Positions 32,616 through 42,764 of a stretch of DNA of 64,000 nt are shown piece by piece. Position 1 is the stretch's first letter. The number at the start of each line of letters is the position of its first letter. This stretch comes from Pedobacter westerhofensis (GTDB taxonomy: Bacteria; Bacteroidota; Bacteroidia; Sphingobacteriales; Sphingobacteriaceae). The notes beneath the pieces are model-generated. The model ran no database searches. It worked only from the letters and a program-made list of their open reading frames with translations, and was not told the origin of the DNA. Made by a program: the position numbers and the translations under genes. The stretch lies in NCBI RefSeq assembly GCF_900182595.1, contig NZ_FXTN01000012.1:124001-188000 (forward strand), read 5' to 3'.

Positions 32616-33413
32616 ATGATTTTTTTTAAAACAGAAGAAGAATTAGAATTAATGCGCCTCAGCGCCATGCTGGTGAGCCGCACCATTGCAGAAATTGCCC
32701 AGGCAATAAAACCAGGCATCACTACGCTTAGCCTGGATGAGCTGGCCGGTACCTATATCAGGGACAATAAGGGCATACCTGCTTTTTATAATTTCGAAAG
32801 CTATCCCTTTCATATCTGTACCTCATTGAATGATGTGATTGCGCAGGGGCGGCCTTCAGGCAGAGTTTTGCGCGAGGGGGACGTAGTTTCAATTGCTGCG
32901 GGAGTGCTGATGAATGAATTCCACGGCGACCACGCCTATACCTTTATCCTGGGCGAAACATCTCCCGAGATCCTGAGGCTGGTAAAGATCGCCAAAGAAT
33001 CCCTGTTTGCCGGCATCGAGATGGCCGTAGCGGGAAATTTTCTCGGAGAGATCTCCAGTGCCATACAGCACTACAATGAAAAGCAGGGCTTTGGCGTGGT
33101 AAGGGACATTGGAGGGCACGGAATTGGACGGGCCCTGTACGAAATGCCACAGGTAGCTAATTTTGGCAGAAAAGCCAGCGGCATAGAGATGAGGCAGAAC
33201 CTGGTGCTGGCCCTTGAGCCCATGGTAAATCTGGGCAAACAGGGTACCATCGAAGAGAAAGACGGTTCTTACAGAACGGCAGACGGATCGGTGTCGGTAC
33301 ATTTTGAACACAACGTGGTGATCAGGCCGGAGAAGGCCTGGGTGCTCTCTGATTTTGCACCAATTGAAAAAGCCGAAAAAGCCAATAAGAATCTCAATTC
33401 TTCGTATTACTAA
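32616..33413 (+). CDS. Methionine aminopeptidase paralogue lacking active-site residues
   Basis: A 265-residue protein with the full pita-bread fold of type I methionine aminopeptidase. Aligned by eye to E. coli MAP, four metal ligands remain (Asp105, His168, Glu201, Glu231) but one is lost: the SIAAG segment has Ala94 where MAP has Asp97. Catalytic His79 is Gln77 (VIAQGRP) and His178 is Tyr175 (ALYEMP). It may be inactive or have a changed metal site or substrate. It starts 15 bp after modC, suggesting co-transcription. Confidence 0.85.
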   Translation: MIFFKTEEELELMRLSAMLVSRTIAEIAQAIKPGITTLSLDELAGTYIRDNKGIPAFYNFESYPFHICTSLNDVIAQGRPSGRVLREGDVVSIAAGVLMNEFHGDHAYTFILGETSPEILRLVKIAKESLFAGIEMAVAGNFLGEISSAIQHYNEKQGFGVVRDIGGHGIGRALYEMPQVANFGRKASGIEMRQNLVLALEPMVNLGKQGTIEEKDGSYRTADGSVSVHFEHNVVIRPEKAWVLSDFAPIEKAEKANKNLNSSYY

Positions 33414-33424
33414 TCATACTTTCA

Positions 33425-34609
33425 ATGACAGCGGAAAACACAAACTTTCACCAGGATGGTGCCCCATTAAAATCAGGTACAATCTTATTAATGGCCATTG
33501 CTGCAGGGATCACTGTTGCTAATATTTATTACAACCAGCCTATCCTGAAGGAAATGGCCATATCGCTGCATGCTACAGATGTGGAAATCGGCCGGGTTTC
33601 CATGTTCTCACAACTGGGGTATGGTTTAGGGATGTTCTTCCTGATCCCGATGGGGGATATGCTGAACCGTAAAAAGCTGATTTTGCTGCTGATGGCCGCC
33701 CTGGCATTTGTGCTGATACTGATGGTGCTTTCAAAAGGCGTCTTTTTTGTATGGATACTGAGTTTGCTGATTGGGATCTGTTCTGCACCGGCACAGATTA
33801 TCCTCCCTATGGCGGCAAGCCTGGATAAGGTCAACCGCGGTAAAACCGTGGGGATCGTTTTCAGCGGGATCCTGGTAGGCATACTGGGCTCCAGGGTGAT
33901 CAGCGGGTTTATTACCGACTGGTTTGGCTGGAGAGCAGTGTACGGTATTTCTGCTGTAATGGTAGTTTCTGTTACGATACTGCTAAAGTTATACCTCCCG
34001 GATGTTAAGCATAAGTTTACAGGCAATTACCTGGAGCTGCTTAAATCAACGCTGAAGCTGGTAGGCGAGCACAGGATCCTGCGCGAATCGGCCATTCTCG
34101 GTGCTTTCACTTTTGGTATATTCTGTTCGTTCTGGACTACGGTCACATTTTATTTGAGTGGCCCTGCCTTTAACTATCATGCAGACACCATCGGACTATT
34201 CGGCCTTGTAGCCATAGGCGGTGCTTTGGTGGCGCCCTGGTTTGGCAAGCTTGCCGACAATGGCAATACACGCAGTTCACTGCTGATGACTGTTGCGATG
34301 ATCATCTGCAGTTTGGTTTTACTCAAAGTGTTTCCGCTTTCGGTAATCGCGATGGTTGCAGCCATCTTTGTACTGGATATTGGTGTGCAGGCTACGCAGA
34401 TTACCAACTTTGCGAAGATATACTCCCTCGATGAAAATTCACACAGCCGGCTCAACACGATTTATATGACTACCTATTTTATTGGTGGGGGCATAGGTAC
34501 ATTTTTTGGTTTGCTCTGCTGGAAACATGGCGGCTGGGAATTGTCTACCTGGCAGATGCTGATCTGGTCTTTCATTGCCCTGGGAATTGTCTTCTTTTCC
34601 AAAAAGTAA
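33425..34609 (+). CDS. MFS transporter
   Basis: A 394-residue, twelve-helix major facilitator carrier. The GDMLNRKKLILLL loop between helices 2 and 3 is a diverged form of the family's conserved loop. The motif YYNQPILKEMA near the first helix and the later WTTVTFYLSGPAF and FGLLCWKHGG segments are those of the sugar/drug exporter type (COG2814-like). The substrate is unknown. It begins 11 bp after the aminopeptidase paralogue and could be part of the same transcript. Confidence 0.87.
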   Translation: MTAENTNFHQDGAPLKSGTILLMAIAAGITVANIYYNQPILKEMAISLHATDVEIGRVSMFSQLGYGLGMFFLIPMGDMLNRKKLILLLMAALAFVLILMVLSKGVFFVWILSLLIGICSAPAQIILPMAASLDKVNRGKTVGIVFSGILVGILGSRVISGFITDWFGWRAVYGISAVMVVSVTILLKLYLPDVKHKFTGNYLELLKSTLKLVGEHRILRESAILGAFTFGIFCSFWTTVTFYLSGPAFNYHADTIGLFGLVAIGGALVAPWFGKLADNGNTRSSLLMTVAMIICSLVLLKVFPLSVIAMVAAIFVLDIGVQATQITNFAKIYSLDENSHSRLNTIYMTTYFIGGGIGTFFGLLCWKHGGWELSTWQMLIWSFIALGIVFFSKK

Positions 34610-34675
34610 TTTTTTCAGCGAAACAATTGCTTTGGACGCGGTGTTCTGAAAGAGTAAAATTTAAACAATATTCCG

Positions 34676-35179
34676 ATGAGCAATATATTGACAGCAGGTA
34701 CCAAAGCACCCGATTTTAACCTGCAGAGCACTGCAGGGACATCTGCAGGCGACGCTGGTGAAATGATTAAACTAAGTGATTTAAGAGGAAAGAACGTAGT
34801 TCTGGCGTTTTATCCGGCAGACTGGAGTGCTGTTTGCGGCGACCAGCTTGCTTTGTACAATGAGCTGATCCCAATGTTTGATCAGCTGGATGCGCAACTG
34901 ATCGGCATCTCTGTAGACAGTGCTTTCTGCCATCAGGCTTTCCGCGAAGACCGTAATTATAAGATCAGCCTCCTGGCAGATTTTGAACCAAAGGGAGAGG
35001 TAGCCAGGCAATATGGTGTATACCGCGATCAGGATGGATTTACAGAACGGGCACTTTTTGTGATTGATGCGGAAGGCACGATCCGCTGGAGCTATCTTTC
35101 ACCTATGGATGTTAATCCCGGGGCAAATCATATCCTCGAAGCATTAAAAGAGATTAAGGAGGGCGTGCAGCATGACTGA
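34676..35179 (+). CDS. Peroxiredoxin (AhpC/TSA superfamily)
   Basis: A 167-residue thiol peroxidase. The peroxidatic cysteine sits in FYPADWSAVCGDQLALYNE, the changed form of the usual TxxC motif, and a second cysteine is in AFCHQAFRED. The fold continues with ARQYGVYRDQDGFTERALFV and WSYLSP. It reduces peroxides with thioredoxin or another dithiol donor. It overlaps the following DsbA-like gene by eight bases. Confidence 0.9.
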   Translation: MSNILTAGTKAPDFNLQSTAGTSAGDAGEMIKLSDLRGKNVVLAFYPADWSAVCGDQLALYNELIPMFDQLDAQLIGISVDSAFCHQAFREDRNYKISLLADFEPKGEVARQYGVYRDQDGFTERALFVIDAEGTIRWSYLSPMDVNPGANHILEALKEIKEGVQHD

Positions 35180-35705
35180 TAACGGCAATGATTTAAGCAT
35201 CCCTGTAAATGAAAATGATCATATCCAGGGAAATCCGGATGCTCCGTTAGTTCTGGTAGAATATGGTGATTATGAATGTATCCATTGCAGGCGCGCATAC
35301 CCGGTGATTAAGAAACTACAGCGCCACCTTGGAGATGATCTTTGTTTTGTGTTCAGGAATTTTCCGCTTGGGCAATCACATCCACATGCCCAGCACGCGG
35401 CAGAGGCTTCGGAAATTGCGGATCAGGCCGGTAAGTTCTGGGAGTATCATGATCATTTATATGAGCACCAGGAAGCACTGGATGATGCAAGCCTGCAGGC
35501 ATACGCTGAGCAGTTTGGTATCGCTGCAGCAGAATTTTCCGGTAGTCTTGAAAATGAAGAATTCAGGGATAAGGTACAAAAGAGTTTTCTGAGCGGTGTG
35601 GAGAGCGGTGTGAACGGAACTCCATCTTTCTTTGTGAACGGCAGCAGATATGACGGCGATTGGGAATATGAGCCTTTTATAGCGTATCTTTCCTCGCTGA
35701 AATAA
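35172..35705 (+). CDS. DsbA/thioredoxin-fold oxidoreductase (CIHC)
   Basis: A 177-residue protein without signal peptide. The active site CIHC is in YGDYECIHCRRAYPVIKKL at about residues 34-37, followed by the inserted helical domain and the cis-proline loop GVNGTPSFFVNG. It matches the cytoplasmic DsbA-family (FrnE/NhaA-C-domain) type. The start overlaps the peroxiredoxin stop by eight bases and mprF begins four bases later, so all three are one transcript. It may be the reductant of the peroxiredoxin. Confidence 0.9.
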   Translation: MTDNGNDLSIPVNENDHIQGNPDAPLVLVEYGDYECIHCRRAYPVIKKLQRHLGDDLCFVFRNFPLGQSHPHAQHAAEASEIADQAGKFWEYHDHLYEHQEALDDASLQAYAEQFGIAAAEFSGSLENEEFRDKVQKSFLSGVESGVNGTPSFFVNGSRYDGDWEYEPFIAYLSSLK

Positions 35706-35709
35706 CACA

Positions 35710-38304
35710 ATGAAATTACCTGTAAAATATAATCCTGTTCCCTTTATCAGGGAAAACTACAAAATCATGTTCAGTTATGTCTTTACCCTGTTTTTTGTGG
35801 GTTTGGGCATCTGGTTTATCCAGCATGAAAGAGCAGAACTTCAGCAGGTAAGGCATCTGGTAGTCACTTCCAGGTGGGACTGGATTACTTTGGGGGTTAT
35901 ATTGAGTATCGTCTATGTATTTGTGCATGGAGAGATGTACAAGGCATCATTTGCAGCTGTAGGAAGCCAGGTGGGCCTCAGCGATGCCACCATGCTGTAC
36001 ATGAAACGAAATTTTGTCAGCGTTTTTCTGCCCGCAGGCGGTGTTTCATCACTGGCATTTTTCAGTGGAAATATTGAGAAAAAGGGTGTGAGCAAGTCGC
36101 AGGTAAATTTTGCTTCCTCTATATATGGTTTTGTGGGCATACTATCAGTGGTAGTCATAGCTATCCCTGTATTTATCTATGCTATTTTCGAAGGCAGCAT
36201 TGGCGCAGGAGAATGGTTTGGGCTGGTTGCAGTGTTTGTACTGATTGGGGCTATATATCTGCTCTACAGATCGGTAGCCACTAACGGAAGGCTGTATGTG
36301 CTGCTGGTGAGGTATATCCCGATCGCAGATGTTTTTCTGGGGGAGTTCAAAAACAATCAGATCGAACGCAATAGTTTCATCAGGACATTTTTATGGAGCA
36401 TGCTGATCGAGGTTTTCGGGATAGTGCATATCTATATCGCCATGGTTGCCCTCAACATCCAGCCTTCACTGCTGATTGCAACGGTAAGTTATGTTGTGGG
36501 CGTAGTTTTCCTGATTATCTCACCTTTTTTGCGCGGTCTGGGGGCGGTAGAGGCATCCATGACTTTCATGCTGATCAGGATGGGCTATTCTGAGGCTGCA
36601 GCTGTGTCGGTCACCTTCCTTTACCGTTTTATGGAATTCTGGATCCCTTTGCTATTGGGAGCGCTTAGCTTTTTGCTGAAGATCAATAAATTGCTGATGC
36701 GTATTGTTCCGGCATTGCTGATCCTTGCACTAGGGATCGTAAATATTGTCTCGGTGCTCACCCCGGCCATTCATGAAAGACTGGTATTTCTCAAAAATTT
36801 CCTGCCTGTATCCGCGATTGCGGCTTCAAATTACTTTGTGCTGGTAGCCGGGCTGTTCCTGCTGGTAACGGCCGCATTTATGCTGAAGGGCTTACGCATG
36901 GCATGGTACTTTGCCCTGGCATTGTGTCTGTTATCGCTGATAGGTAACCTGACCAAGGCTATCGACTATGAGGAAGCCACTTTCTCTGTAATCGTGATTA
37001 TCGCGCTGATCGCTTCCAGAAAGGAATATTATGTTAAACACAATTCCAGGCTGCGGTACCTGGGCATACAGACTACCTTACTGAGTGTGGCAGCAGTTGT
37101 ACTGTATGGTACGATTGGCTTTTATTTTCTGGATGCCAGACATTTCAATGTAGATTTCAGCTTTCTCCAATCGGTTAGGTATACCCTTGAGAACTTTGTG
37201 CTGGTAGAAAGCGAAGACCTCATCGCGCAGGATTCCTTTGCACAGGGATTTTTATATTCCATCAATTTCAGCGGATTTCTTTCCCTCGCTTTTCTGGTGT
37301 ATACGCTGATCCGTCCCTATATCCTGAAAGACGTTACCGAGGAGGCAGAGTTTGAATGGGCTAAAACACAACTTGCAAAATATGGTAACTCTGCAATGGA
37401 TTACTTCAAAACCTACCAGGATAAACTGATTTACCGTTCAGAAGAATTTGAGGGCTTTATTTCATACCGGATTTCCGGCAACTTTGCCGTAGTACTGGAA
37501 TCTCCTGTTGCTGCAGAGGAAAACGTGAAGCCTTTTATCAAATCCTTTGATCAATATTGTTTTGAAAGTGGTGTAAAGAGCTTTTATTATCGCGTAGCGG
37601 AAGAAACACTGGGACATTTTGCCGCCTGCGGAAAAAAAAGCATTTACCTTGGACAGGAGGGAGTAGTAGACCTCAGCACCTTCACTTTGGAAGGCGGCAG
37701 CAGGAAATCTATCCGTAATGCGCTGAAAAAGGTGGCTGAAAAAGGTTTTCAAAGCAAAATTTATACTGCCCCGATCAAAGACGGGCTGCTGCAAAAGATC
37801 AAATCCGTTTCAGATGAATGGCTGGAAGATACCGAGCGGGAAGAAATTGTATTTTCGCAGGGGATGTTTGACTGGGATGAACTGAAGAACCAGACAATTA
37901 TCACAGTTGAAAACGCAGAGGAGAAAATCGTAGCGTTCCTCAATGTTATACCCGATTATGCGGAAGGTGAAGGAACGTATGACCTGATCAGGAAAACCCA
38001 GGATGCTCCAAACGGTGTGATCGATTTTATCCTCGTAGAATTATTTAAGCACCTGAAAGATAGCGGCTGTACTTCTGTTAATATTGGTTTTGCACCACTA
38101 TCCGGTCTTGAAGATCCAAAAAACCTGACCGAGCGCTCCATGAAGTTTGCCTATGAAAAGATCCGGTCTTTTTCGCACTACAAAGGCCTGCGCGACGCCA
38201 AAGATAAATTTTCGCCTGTATGGTATAACAAATACCTGGTATACGATCAGGATTACGATCTGATCCAGGTTCCTGCCGTTTTATCAAAGGTGATCAAGCC
38301 CTGA
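35710..38304 (+). CDS. mprF: MprF-type lysyl-phosphatidylglycerol synthase/flippase
   Basis: MprF adds lysine (or alanine) from aminoacyl-tRNA to phosphatidylglycerol and flips it to the outer leaflet, giving resistance to cationic peptides. The 864-residue protein has an N-terminal flippase with about fourteen hydrophobic helices and a C-terminal cytoplasmic DUF2156 GNAT-like synthase domain from about residue 545 (KTYQDKLIYRSEEFEGFISY, SRKSIRNALKKVAEKGF). The aminoacyl specificity cannot be told. It is translationally close to a peroxiredoxin and DsbA-like gene. Confidence 0.93.
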   Translation: MKLPVKYNPVPFIRENYKIMFSYVFTLFFVGLGIWFIQHERAELQQVRHLVVTSRWDWITLGVILSIVYVFVHGEMYKASFAAVGSQVGLSDATMLYMKRNFVSVFLPAGGVSSLAFFSGNIEKKGVSKSQVNFASSIYGFVGILSVVVIAIPVFIYAIFEGSIGAGEWFGLVAVFVLIGAIYLLYRSVATNGRLYVLLVRYIPIADVFLGEFKNNQIERNSFIRTFLWSMLIEVFGIVHIYIAMVALNIQPSLLIATVSYVVGVVFLIISPFLRGLGAVEASMTFMLIRMGYSEAAAVSVTFLYRFMEFWIPLLLGALSFLLKINKLLMRIVPALLILALGIVNIVSVLTPAIHERLVFLKNFLPVSAIAASNYFVLVAGLFLLVTAAFMLKGLRMAWYFALALCLLSLIGNLTKAIDYEEATFSVIVIIALIASRKEYYVKHNSRLRYLGIQTTLLSVAAVVLYGTIGFYFLDARHFNVDFSFLQSVRYTLENFVLVESEDLIAQDSFAQGFLYSINFSGFLSLAFLVYTLIRPYILKDVTEEAEFEWAKTQLAKYGNSAMDYFKTYQDKLIYRSEEFEGFISYRISGNFAVVLESPVAAEENVKPFIKSFDQYCFESGVKSFYYRVAEETLGHFAACGKKSIYLGQEGVVDLSTFTLEGGSRKSIRNALKKVAEKGFQSKIYTAPIKDGLLQKIKSVSDEWLEDTEREEIVFSQGMFDWDELKNQTIITVENAEEKIVAFLNVIPDYAEGEGTYDLIRKTQDAPNGVIDFILVELFKHLKDSGCTSVNIGFAPLSGLEDPKNLTERSMKFAYEKIRSFSHYKGLRDAKDKFSPVWYNKYLVYDQDYDLIQVPAVLSKVIKP

Positions 38305-38495
38305 TTGTCCGTTTCCCCAATTCTGTAAAATAATCTGCGTTTTTTTGCATTTTTTTATGTAGAGTATGCAAGAATTGTCATTTATAAATCCATATATTTA
38401 AAATATCAACGATTAAAAGGTTTTATTGCTGTTCTGTGCGGTTCTTTTTGTCGTGACCCCGGCAGCATTACTGATTTACTCAAAGGATTTATACA

Positions 38496-39686
38496 ATGAA
38501 CAATCAAATCTCAAAGTTAGCGGATATATCAGGTGCTGCTAAGCGGGTTATTGCTGGTTTAATGTCCGGAACTTCATTGGACGGACTTGATATTGCGCTC
38601 TGTGAATTTAGCGGATCAGGATTTGGTACCCGCGTAAAGTTGCTGCACTTTATCACTTTTCCCTATAAGGAGGCGTATAAGGAACAACTGAAATCAATAT
38701 CTTTTAAAAAAGAGGTGAGCCTGCAGGAAGTAACCCTGCTCAATGCGGTTATTGGAACATATTCTGCAGAACTGATACTGGAAGCCTTAAAAAAATGGGA
38801 CTTCCCGGTGGATGCTGTAGACCTGATCGCCAGTCATGGACAAACGATTTTTCATGCGCCCTTTTCCTTTCATCAGAAGATATCGTATCCCGATGCTACA
38901 CTGCAGATTGGTGATGGCGACCATATTGCAGTAAAAACCGGTATCATTACCCTGAGTGATTTCAGGCAGAAACATATTGCCGCAGGGGGCGAGGGTGCAC
39001 CACTGGCCGTATACGGCGATTATCTGTTGTTCTCCAGTCTGGATGAAAACAGGATACTGCTCAATATAGGTGGTATTTCCAACTTTACCTACCTGCCGGC
39101 AGGGCGCCACGCGGATCTTGTTTTTTCTACAGATGTGGGTCCGGGCAATACGATGATGGACCAGTTTATACAATTGCATTATCCCGGTAAGTACTATGAC
39201 GAGGATGCGGCAATTGCAAAAACGGGCAAGGCAAACGAGGCGCTGGTGACCGCACTGATGGCAAATGAGTTTTTTGATGACCCCTTCCCGAGAACCACAG
39301 GGCCGGAGCTTTTCAATATGGCTTATCTCCGTGCCGCCCAGAAAGCATCCTCACAGCAGGCCCTGCCTCCGGAAGATGTGCTTGCCTCCTTATGTGAATT
39401 TACGGCCAGGAGTATCATTGGCGCAATCAGGAATTCGATCCAGGACCAGTCTTTTGAAGTATACCTGAGCGGCGGTGGAATGCACAATCCTCTTCTGGCA
39501 GAAAAACTAGCCGGCGGACTTGGGCTTAAGCTTAAAGATACGGCAGACCTGGGTATAGATCCGGATGCCAAAGAGGCCGTTCTTTTTGCCCTTCTTGCCA
39601 ATGAATGTGTAGCCGGCGGTGATACTGATTATGGCTCGCGGCAGGGAATACCAAGTGTAACCATGGGAAAAATAAGCCTTCCCTAA
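38496..39686 (+). CDS. anmK: Anhydro-N-acetylmuramic acid kinase AnmK
   Basis: AnmK phosphorylates and opens 1,6-anhydro-MurNAc released from the cell wall, giving MurNAc-6-phosphate. The 396-residue protein starts with the glycine-rich LMSGTSLDGLDIALCEF near residue 23, then IASHGQTIFHAP, then the TDVGPGNTMMD phosphate loop and LSGGGMHNPLLA. It has no signal peptide. It precedes a SusC/SusD pair and a cell-wall-hydrolase-like protein, which fits uptake and recycling of muropeptides. Confidence 0.94.
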   Translation: MNNQISKLADISGAAKRVIAGLMSGTSLDGLDIALCEFSGSGFGTRVKLLHFITFPYKEAYKEQLKSISFKKEVSLQEVTLLNAVIGTYSAELILEALKKWDFPVDAVDLIASHGQTIFHAPFSFHQKISYPDATLQIGDGDHIAVKTGIITLSDFRQKHIAAGGEGAPLAVYGDYLLFSSLDENRILLNIGGISNFTYLPAGRHADLVFSTDVGPGNTMMDQFIQLHYPGKYYDEDAAIAKTGKANEALVTALMANEFFDDPFPRTTGPELFNMAYLRAAQKASSQQALPPEDVLASLCEFTARSIIGAIRNSIQDQSFEVYLSGGGMHNPLLAEKLAGGLGLKLKDTADLGIDPDAKEAVLFALLANECVAGGDTDYGSRQGIPSVTMGKISLP

Positions 39687-39698
39687 GAAGAAGGCTTA
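39673..39698 (+). terminator. Hairpin between anmK and susC
   Basis: TAAGCCTTC (39673-39681) pairs with GAAGGCTTA (39690-39698) around an eight-base loop; the anmK stop codon lies in this region. No strong T-run follows, so it may act as an attenuator or processing stem inside an operon rather than a full stop. Confidence 0.5.
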
Positions 39699-39743
39699 CC
39701 AAATATAATAAATCAACAAAACCAACCTATCCAATCCTGAAGT

Positions 39744-42743
39744 ATGAAAAAAACTTTACTCAACCGACCCTGCCAGTGGTCTGTCGCACTGGTGTTCCTG
39801 TTCCTGTGTTACGCAGGTATGGGAATGGCCCAAACCCAGGGCTACATCATCAAAGGCGTAATTACAGATGCCCGTACAAATCAAACTATACCGGGTGCCA
39901 CGGTAAGGATCAGTAATGCCGCCGGCGGCGCCGTAGCCGGCAGTAATGGTGCTTATCAGCTGAGCACTACGCTCAAACCGGGCAAGTATCAGCTTACTTT
40001 TAGTTTCATCGGCTATTCGCCGCTGCTAAAGGATGTTGTACTTGGCGGCAGCCCTGCAATAACGCTTGACGCAAAGATCAGTGAAGATTATCTGCGCTTA
40101 AACGAAGTGGTTGTTACCGGTACCTCTGTAGCAACAAGCCGTAAAACATTGGGGAATGCCATTTCTACGGTAAATGCGGGCGATATTGCCAACAGTTCTG
40201 CAACATCAATTGATCAGGCTCTGGCCGGAAAAATCTCCGGCGCACAGATCACACAAAACTCCGGAAACCCTGCAGGCGGTATCAGTGTAAGGCTGCGAGG
40301 TACCAGTACAGTAGCCGGATCAGGTGATCCGCTGTATATCGTAGACGGTGTGATTGTAAATAACAACTCTACAGAGCTATTGGATCTGGGCGGCTATTCC
40401 CAGAACCGTATGGTAGATATCAACCCAAATGATATAGACCATATGGAGATCATCAAGGGTGCTGCCGCGGCTGCGATTTATGGATCGAGGGCAAGTAATG
40501 GGGTAGTGCAGATTTTCACGAAAAAAGGCAAAGCCGGTAAAACACAGTTTGCTTTCTCTTCACAACTGAAAGTGAGTCAGCTGAGAAAAAAACTGGAGAT
40601 CAACGAATATCCCTTCCGTTATAACAATACTACGGTAACGGATTTGAGCCAGACACCGGTAACGCGCTACGATTACCAGGATGATATTTTCAGAACAGCT
40701 ATCGGAACAGAAAACAATATGTCTGTATCCGGTGGTACCGAGAATACCCAATATTATGTAAGCGGCAACTTCCTGGACAACCAGGGAATTATCGATGCTA
40801 CAAACTTCAGAAGGGCAGGTGTGCGGGCTAAAATCGATCAGAAACTGAATAACTGGTTAAAGATGTCTATCGGTACCAATTATATTTTAAGCACCAGTCA
40901 CGAAGTGCCAAACGGTGGTATCAACGAGGCTTACGGTGCCCTGACAGGTTTTATCTTCGCCAATAACTATATCAATCCTAATCCTGTTAATGGTGTGTAT
41001 CCGGCACTGGCCACCGCAGTAGCCAGGACTAATCCGCTCGAAGCAATTAACAGGTTTGATTTTCAGCAGCGTACCAGCCGTTTTATCGGTGATTTCCAGT
41101 TAATGGCCAATCCGGTAAAAGGTTTAAACATCAACTATGTGCTGGGTTACGACAATGCTACACAGATAGGTACAGGCTACATTCCTGTGGGGAATACCAC
41201 TCCAAGTTACAATACAGGATATTCCAGAAGGGCAGATCAGACTACTTTCCTGGTGAATAATGACCTGAACATCTCGTATCAGACTAAAATCAACGACTGG
41301 CTGGAATCTACTTCCGGTATCGGGGGCACAGCGCAAAGCCAGAAGACTTATCAGACAGGTATCACGGCAACCTTGCTTGGCCCGATCGGGCAGACCATCA
41401 ATAACGGGGTTTCTGTAGCTTCCGAGTACCGCAGTGATGTCAATATCATGGGCGCGTTTGTACAGCAGACCGTCGGCATCTTAAATAAGTTTTACATCAC
41501 CGGCGCTGCCCGTTATGATGAATCATCGGTTTTTGGAGAAAAATTCAGGGGCCAGTTCTATCCAAAAGTAAGCGGTAGTTATGTGGTTTCGAATGAGAAA
41601 TTCTGGAATGATTCAAAAATTTCCGATATCATCTCCAGCTTTAAGATCCGTTCGTCCTACGGACAGGCCGGAAATTTAACTGCAATCGGTGCCTATGATA
41701 AAACCACCTCTTATGTGCCTGTAAACATATCAGGCCAGCCATCTGTTACCTCGCCAACCCTGCTCGGTAATCCTGATATCAAACCCGAGCGCCAGACAGA
41801 GTTTGAACTGGGCGCAGATATGAGCTTTCTGAAGGACAGGCTGAGTTTTGAATTTAGTTATTACAAAAAGGACGTCAAAGACCTGATCTTACTGGCCAGT
41901 CTTGCCCCATCTGAGGGATACCTGAGCCAATACCTGAATATCGGAACCATGACCAATAAAGGTATAGAGCTGATGGTAAGGGCGGTGCCCATCCTGAAGG
42001 ATAATTTCAGATGGAATATTTCTGCAACCTATTCAAGAAACCGCAACCAGGTGAACAACATTCCAGGAGGAGTACTGCTGTTTGCGGGTGGATTTAGTCA
42101 GGTGGCAGCCGTGAACGGAGAGCCCCTGGGAACTTTTTATTCTACCTATTTTGCACGCAAGGCAGACGGATCATTATTACTGACGGCGGGCGGTTTGCCT
42201 CAAACAGAAAAAGTAGGCAGGGATGCCAGCGGACAGCCCTCTGGTGCAACACTGAAAAAGGTTATTGGCGACCCTAATCCGGACTGGATCGGTTCCCTGA
42301 TCAATGAGATCAGCATCGGTAAACACTGGTCGTTCCGCACACAGTTTGATGCTTCCATTGGTGGCGATGTATTCAATTTCACCAAACGTGTGGGCGACCG
42401 CGACCTGTACGGCGGGCTTAAAGGCTATGAGCCGGAACTGAGGGGCGAAGTGCCAAAAGGTACCTCGGCCGCCTTGTTCTCCATCTTTGAAAACTGGATA
42501 GAAGACGGATCCTATGTCAAACTGAGAGAAGCTTCGGTGAGTTATGAATTTAAACCTAACTTCTTAAAAACCGGTAATATGAGGTTTAGCCTGTCGGGAC
42601 GCAACCTGTTATCATTTGATAAGTACAGCGGGTATGATCCTGAAGTTAACGCTGCCGGACAAAGTTCTGCGGTACGCGGCTTTGATTTTGTGGAGGTACC
42701 TATCCCAAGAATGATCATCGCAGGTTTAAATATTACTTTTTAA
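39744..42743 (+). CDS. SusC/RagA-type TonB-linked outer-membrane transporter
   Basis: A 999-residue TonB-dependent receptor with signal peptide. Residues 30-125 are a carboxypeptidase-regulatory-like domain, then the plug (LRGTSTVAGSGDPLYIVDG, the SusC hallmark, and AAAAIYGSRASNGVVQIFTK), then a large beta-barrel to residue 999 ending IAGLNITF. It forms a pair with the SusD protein 21 bp downstream and imports an oligosaccharide or glycopeptide. The neighbours suggest peptidoglycan fragments, but this is inferred from context. Confidence 0.96.
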   Translation: MKKTLLNRPCQWSVALVFLFLCYAGMGMAQTQGYIIKGVITDARTNQTIPGATVRISNAAGGAVAGSNGAYQLSTTLKPGKYQLTFSFIGYSPLLKDVVLGGSPAITLDAKISEDYLRLNEVVVTGTSVATSRKTLGNAISTVNAGDIANSSATSIDQALAGKISGAQITQNSGNPAGGISVRLRGTSTVAGSGDPLYIVDGVIVNNNSTELLDLGGYSQNRMVDINPNDIDHMEIIKGAAAAAIYGSRASNGVVQIFTKKGKAGKTQFAFSSQLKVSQLRKKLEINEYPFRYNNTTVTDLSQTPVTRYDYQDDIFRTAIGTENNMSVSGGTENTQYYVSGNFLDNQGIIDATNFRRAGVRAKIDQKLNNWLKMSIGTNYILSTSHEVPNGGINEAYGALTGFIFANNYINPNPVNGVYPALATAVARTNPLEAINRFDFQQRTSRFIGDFQLMANPVKGLNINYVLGYDNATQIGTGYIPVGNTTPSYNTGYSRRADQTTFLVNNDLNISYQTKINDWLESTSGIGGTAQSQKTYQTGITATLLGPIGQTINNGVSVASEYRSDVNIMGAFVQQTVGILNKFYITGAARYDESSVFGEKFRGQFYPKVSGSYVVSNEKFWNDSKISDIISSFKIRSSYGQAGNLTAIGAYDKTTSYVPVNISGQPSVTSPTLLGNPDIKPERQTEFELGADMSFLKDRLSFEFSYYKKDVKDLILLASLAPSEGYLSQYLNIGTMTNKGIELMVRAVPILKDNFRWNISATYSRNRNQVNNIPGGVLLFAGGFSQVAAVNGEPLGTFYSTYFARKADGSLLLTAGGLPQTEKVGRDASGQPSGATLKKVIGDPNPDWIGSLINEISIGKHWSFRTQFDASIGGDVFNFTKRVGDRDLYGGLKGYEPELRGEVPKGTSAALFSIFENWIEDGSYVKLREASVSYEFKPNFLKTGNMRFSLSGRNLLSFDKYSGYDPEVNAAGQSSAVRGFDFVEVPIPRMIIAGLNITF

Positions 42744-42764
42744 GAATTCTTCAATCGAAACAAC

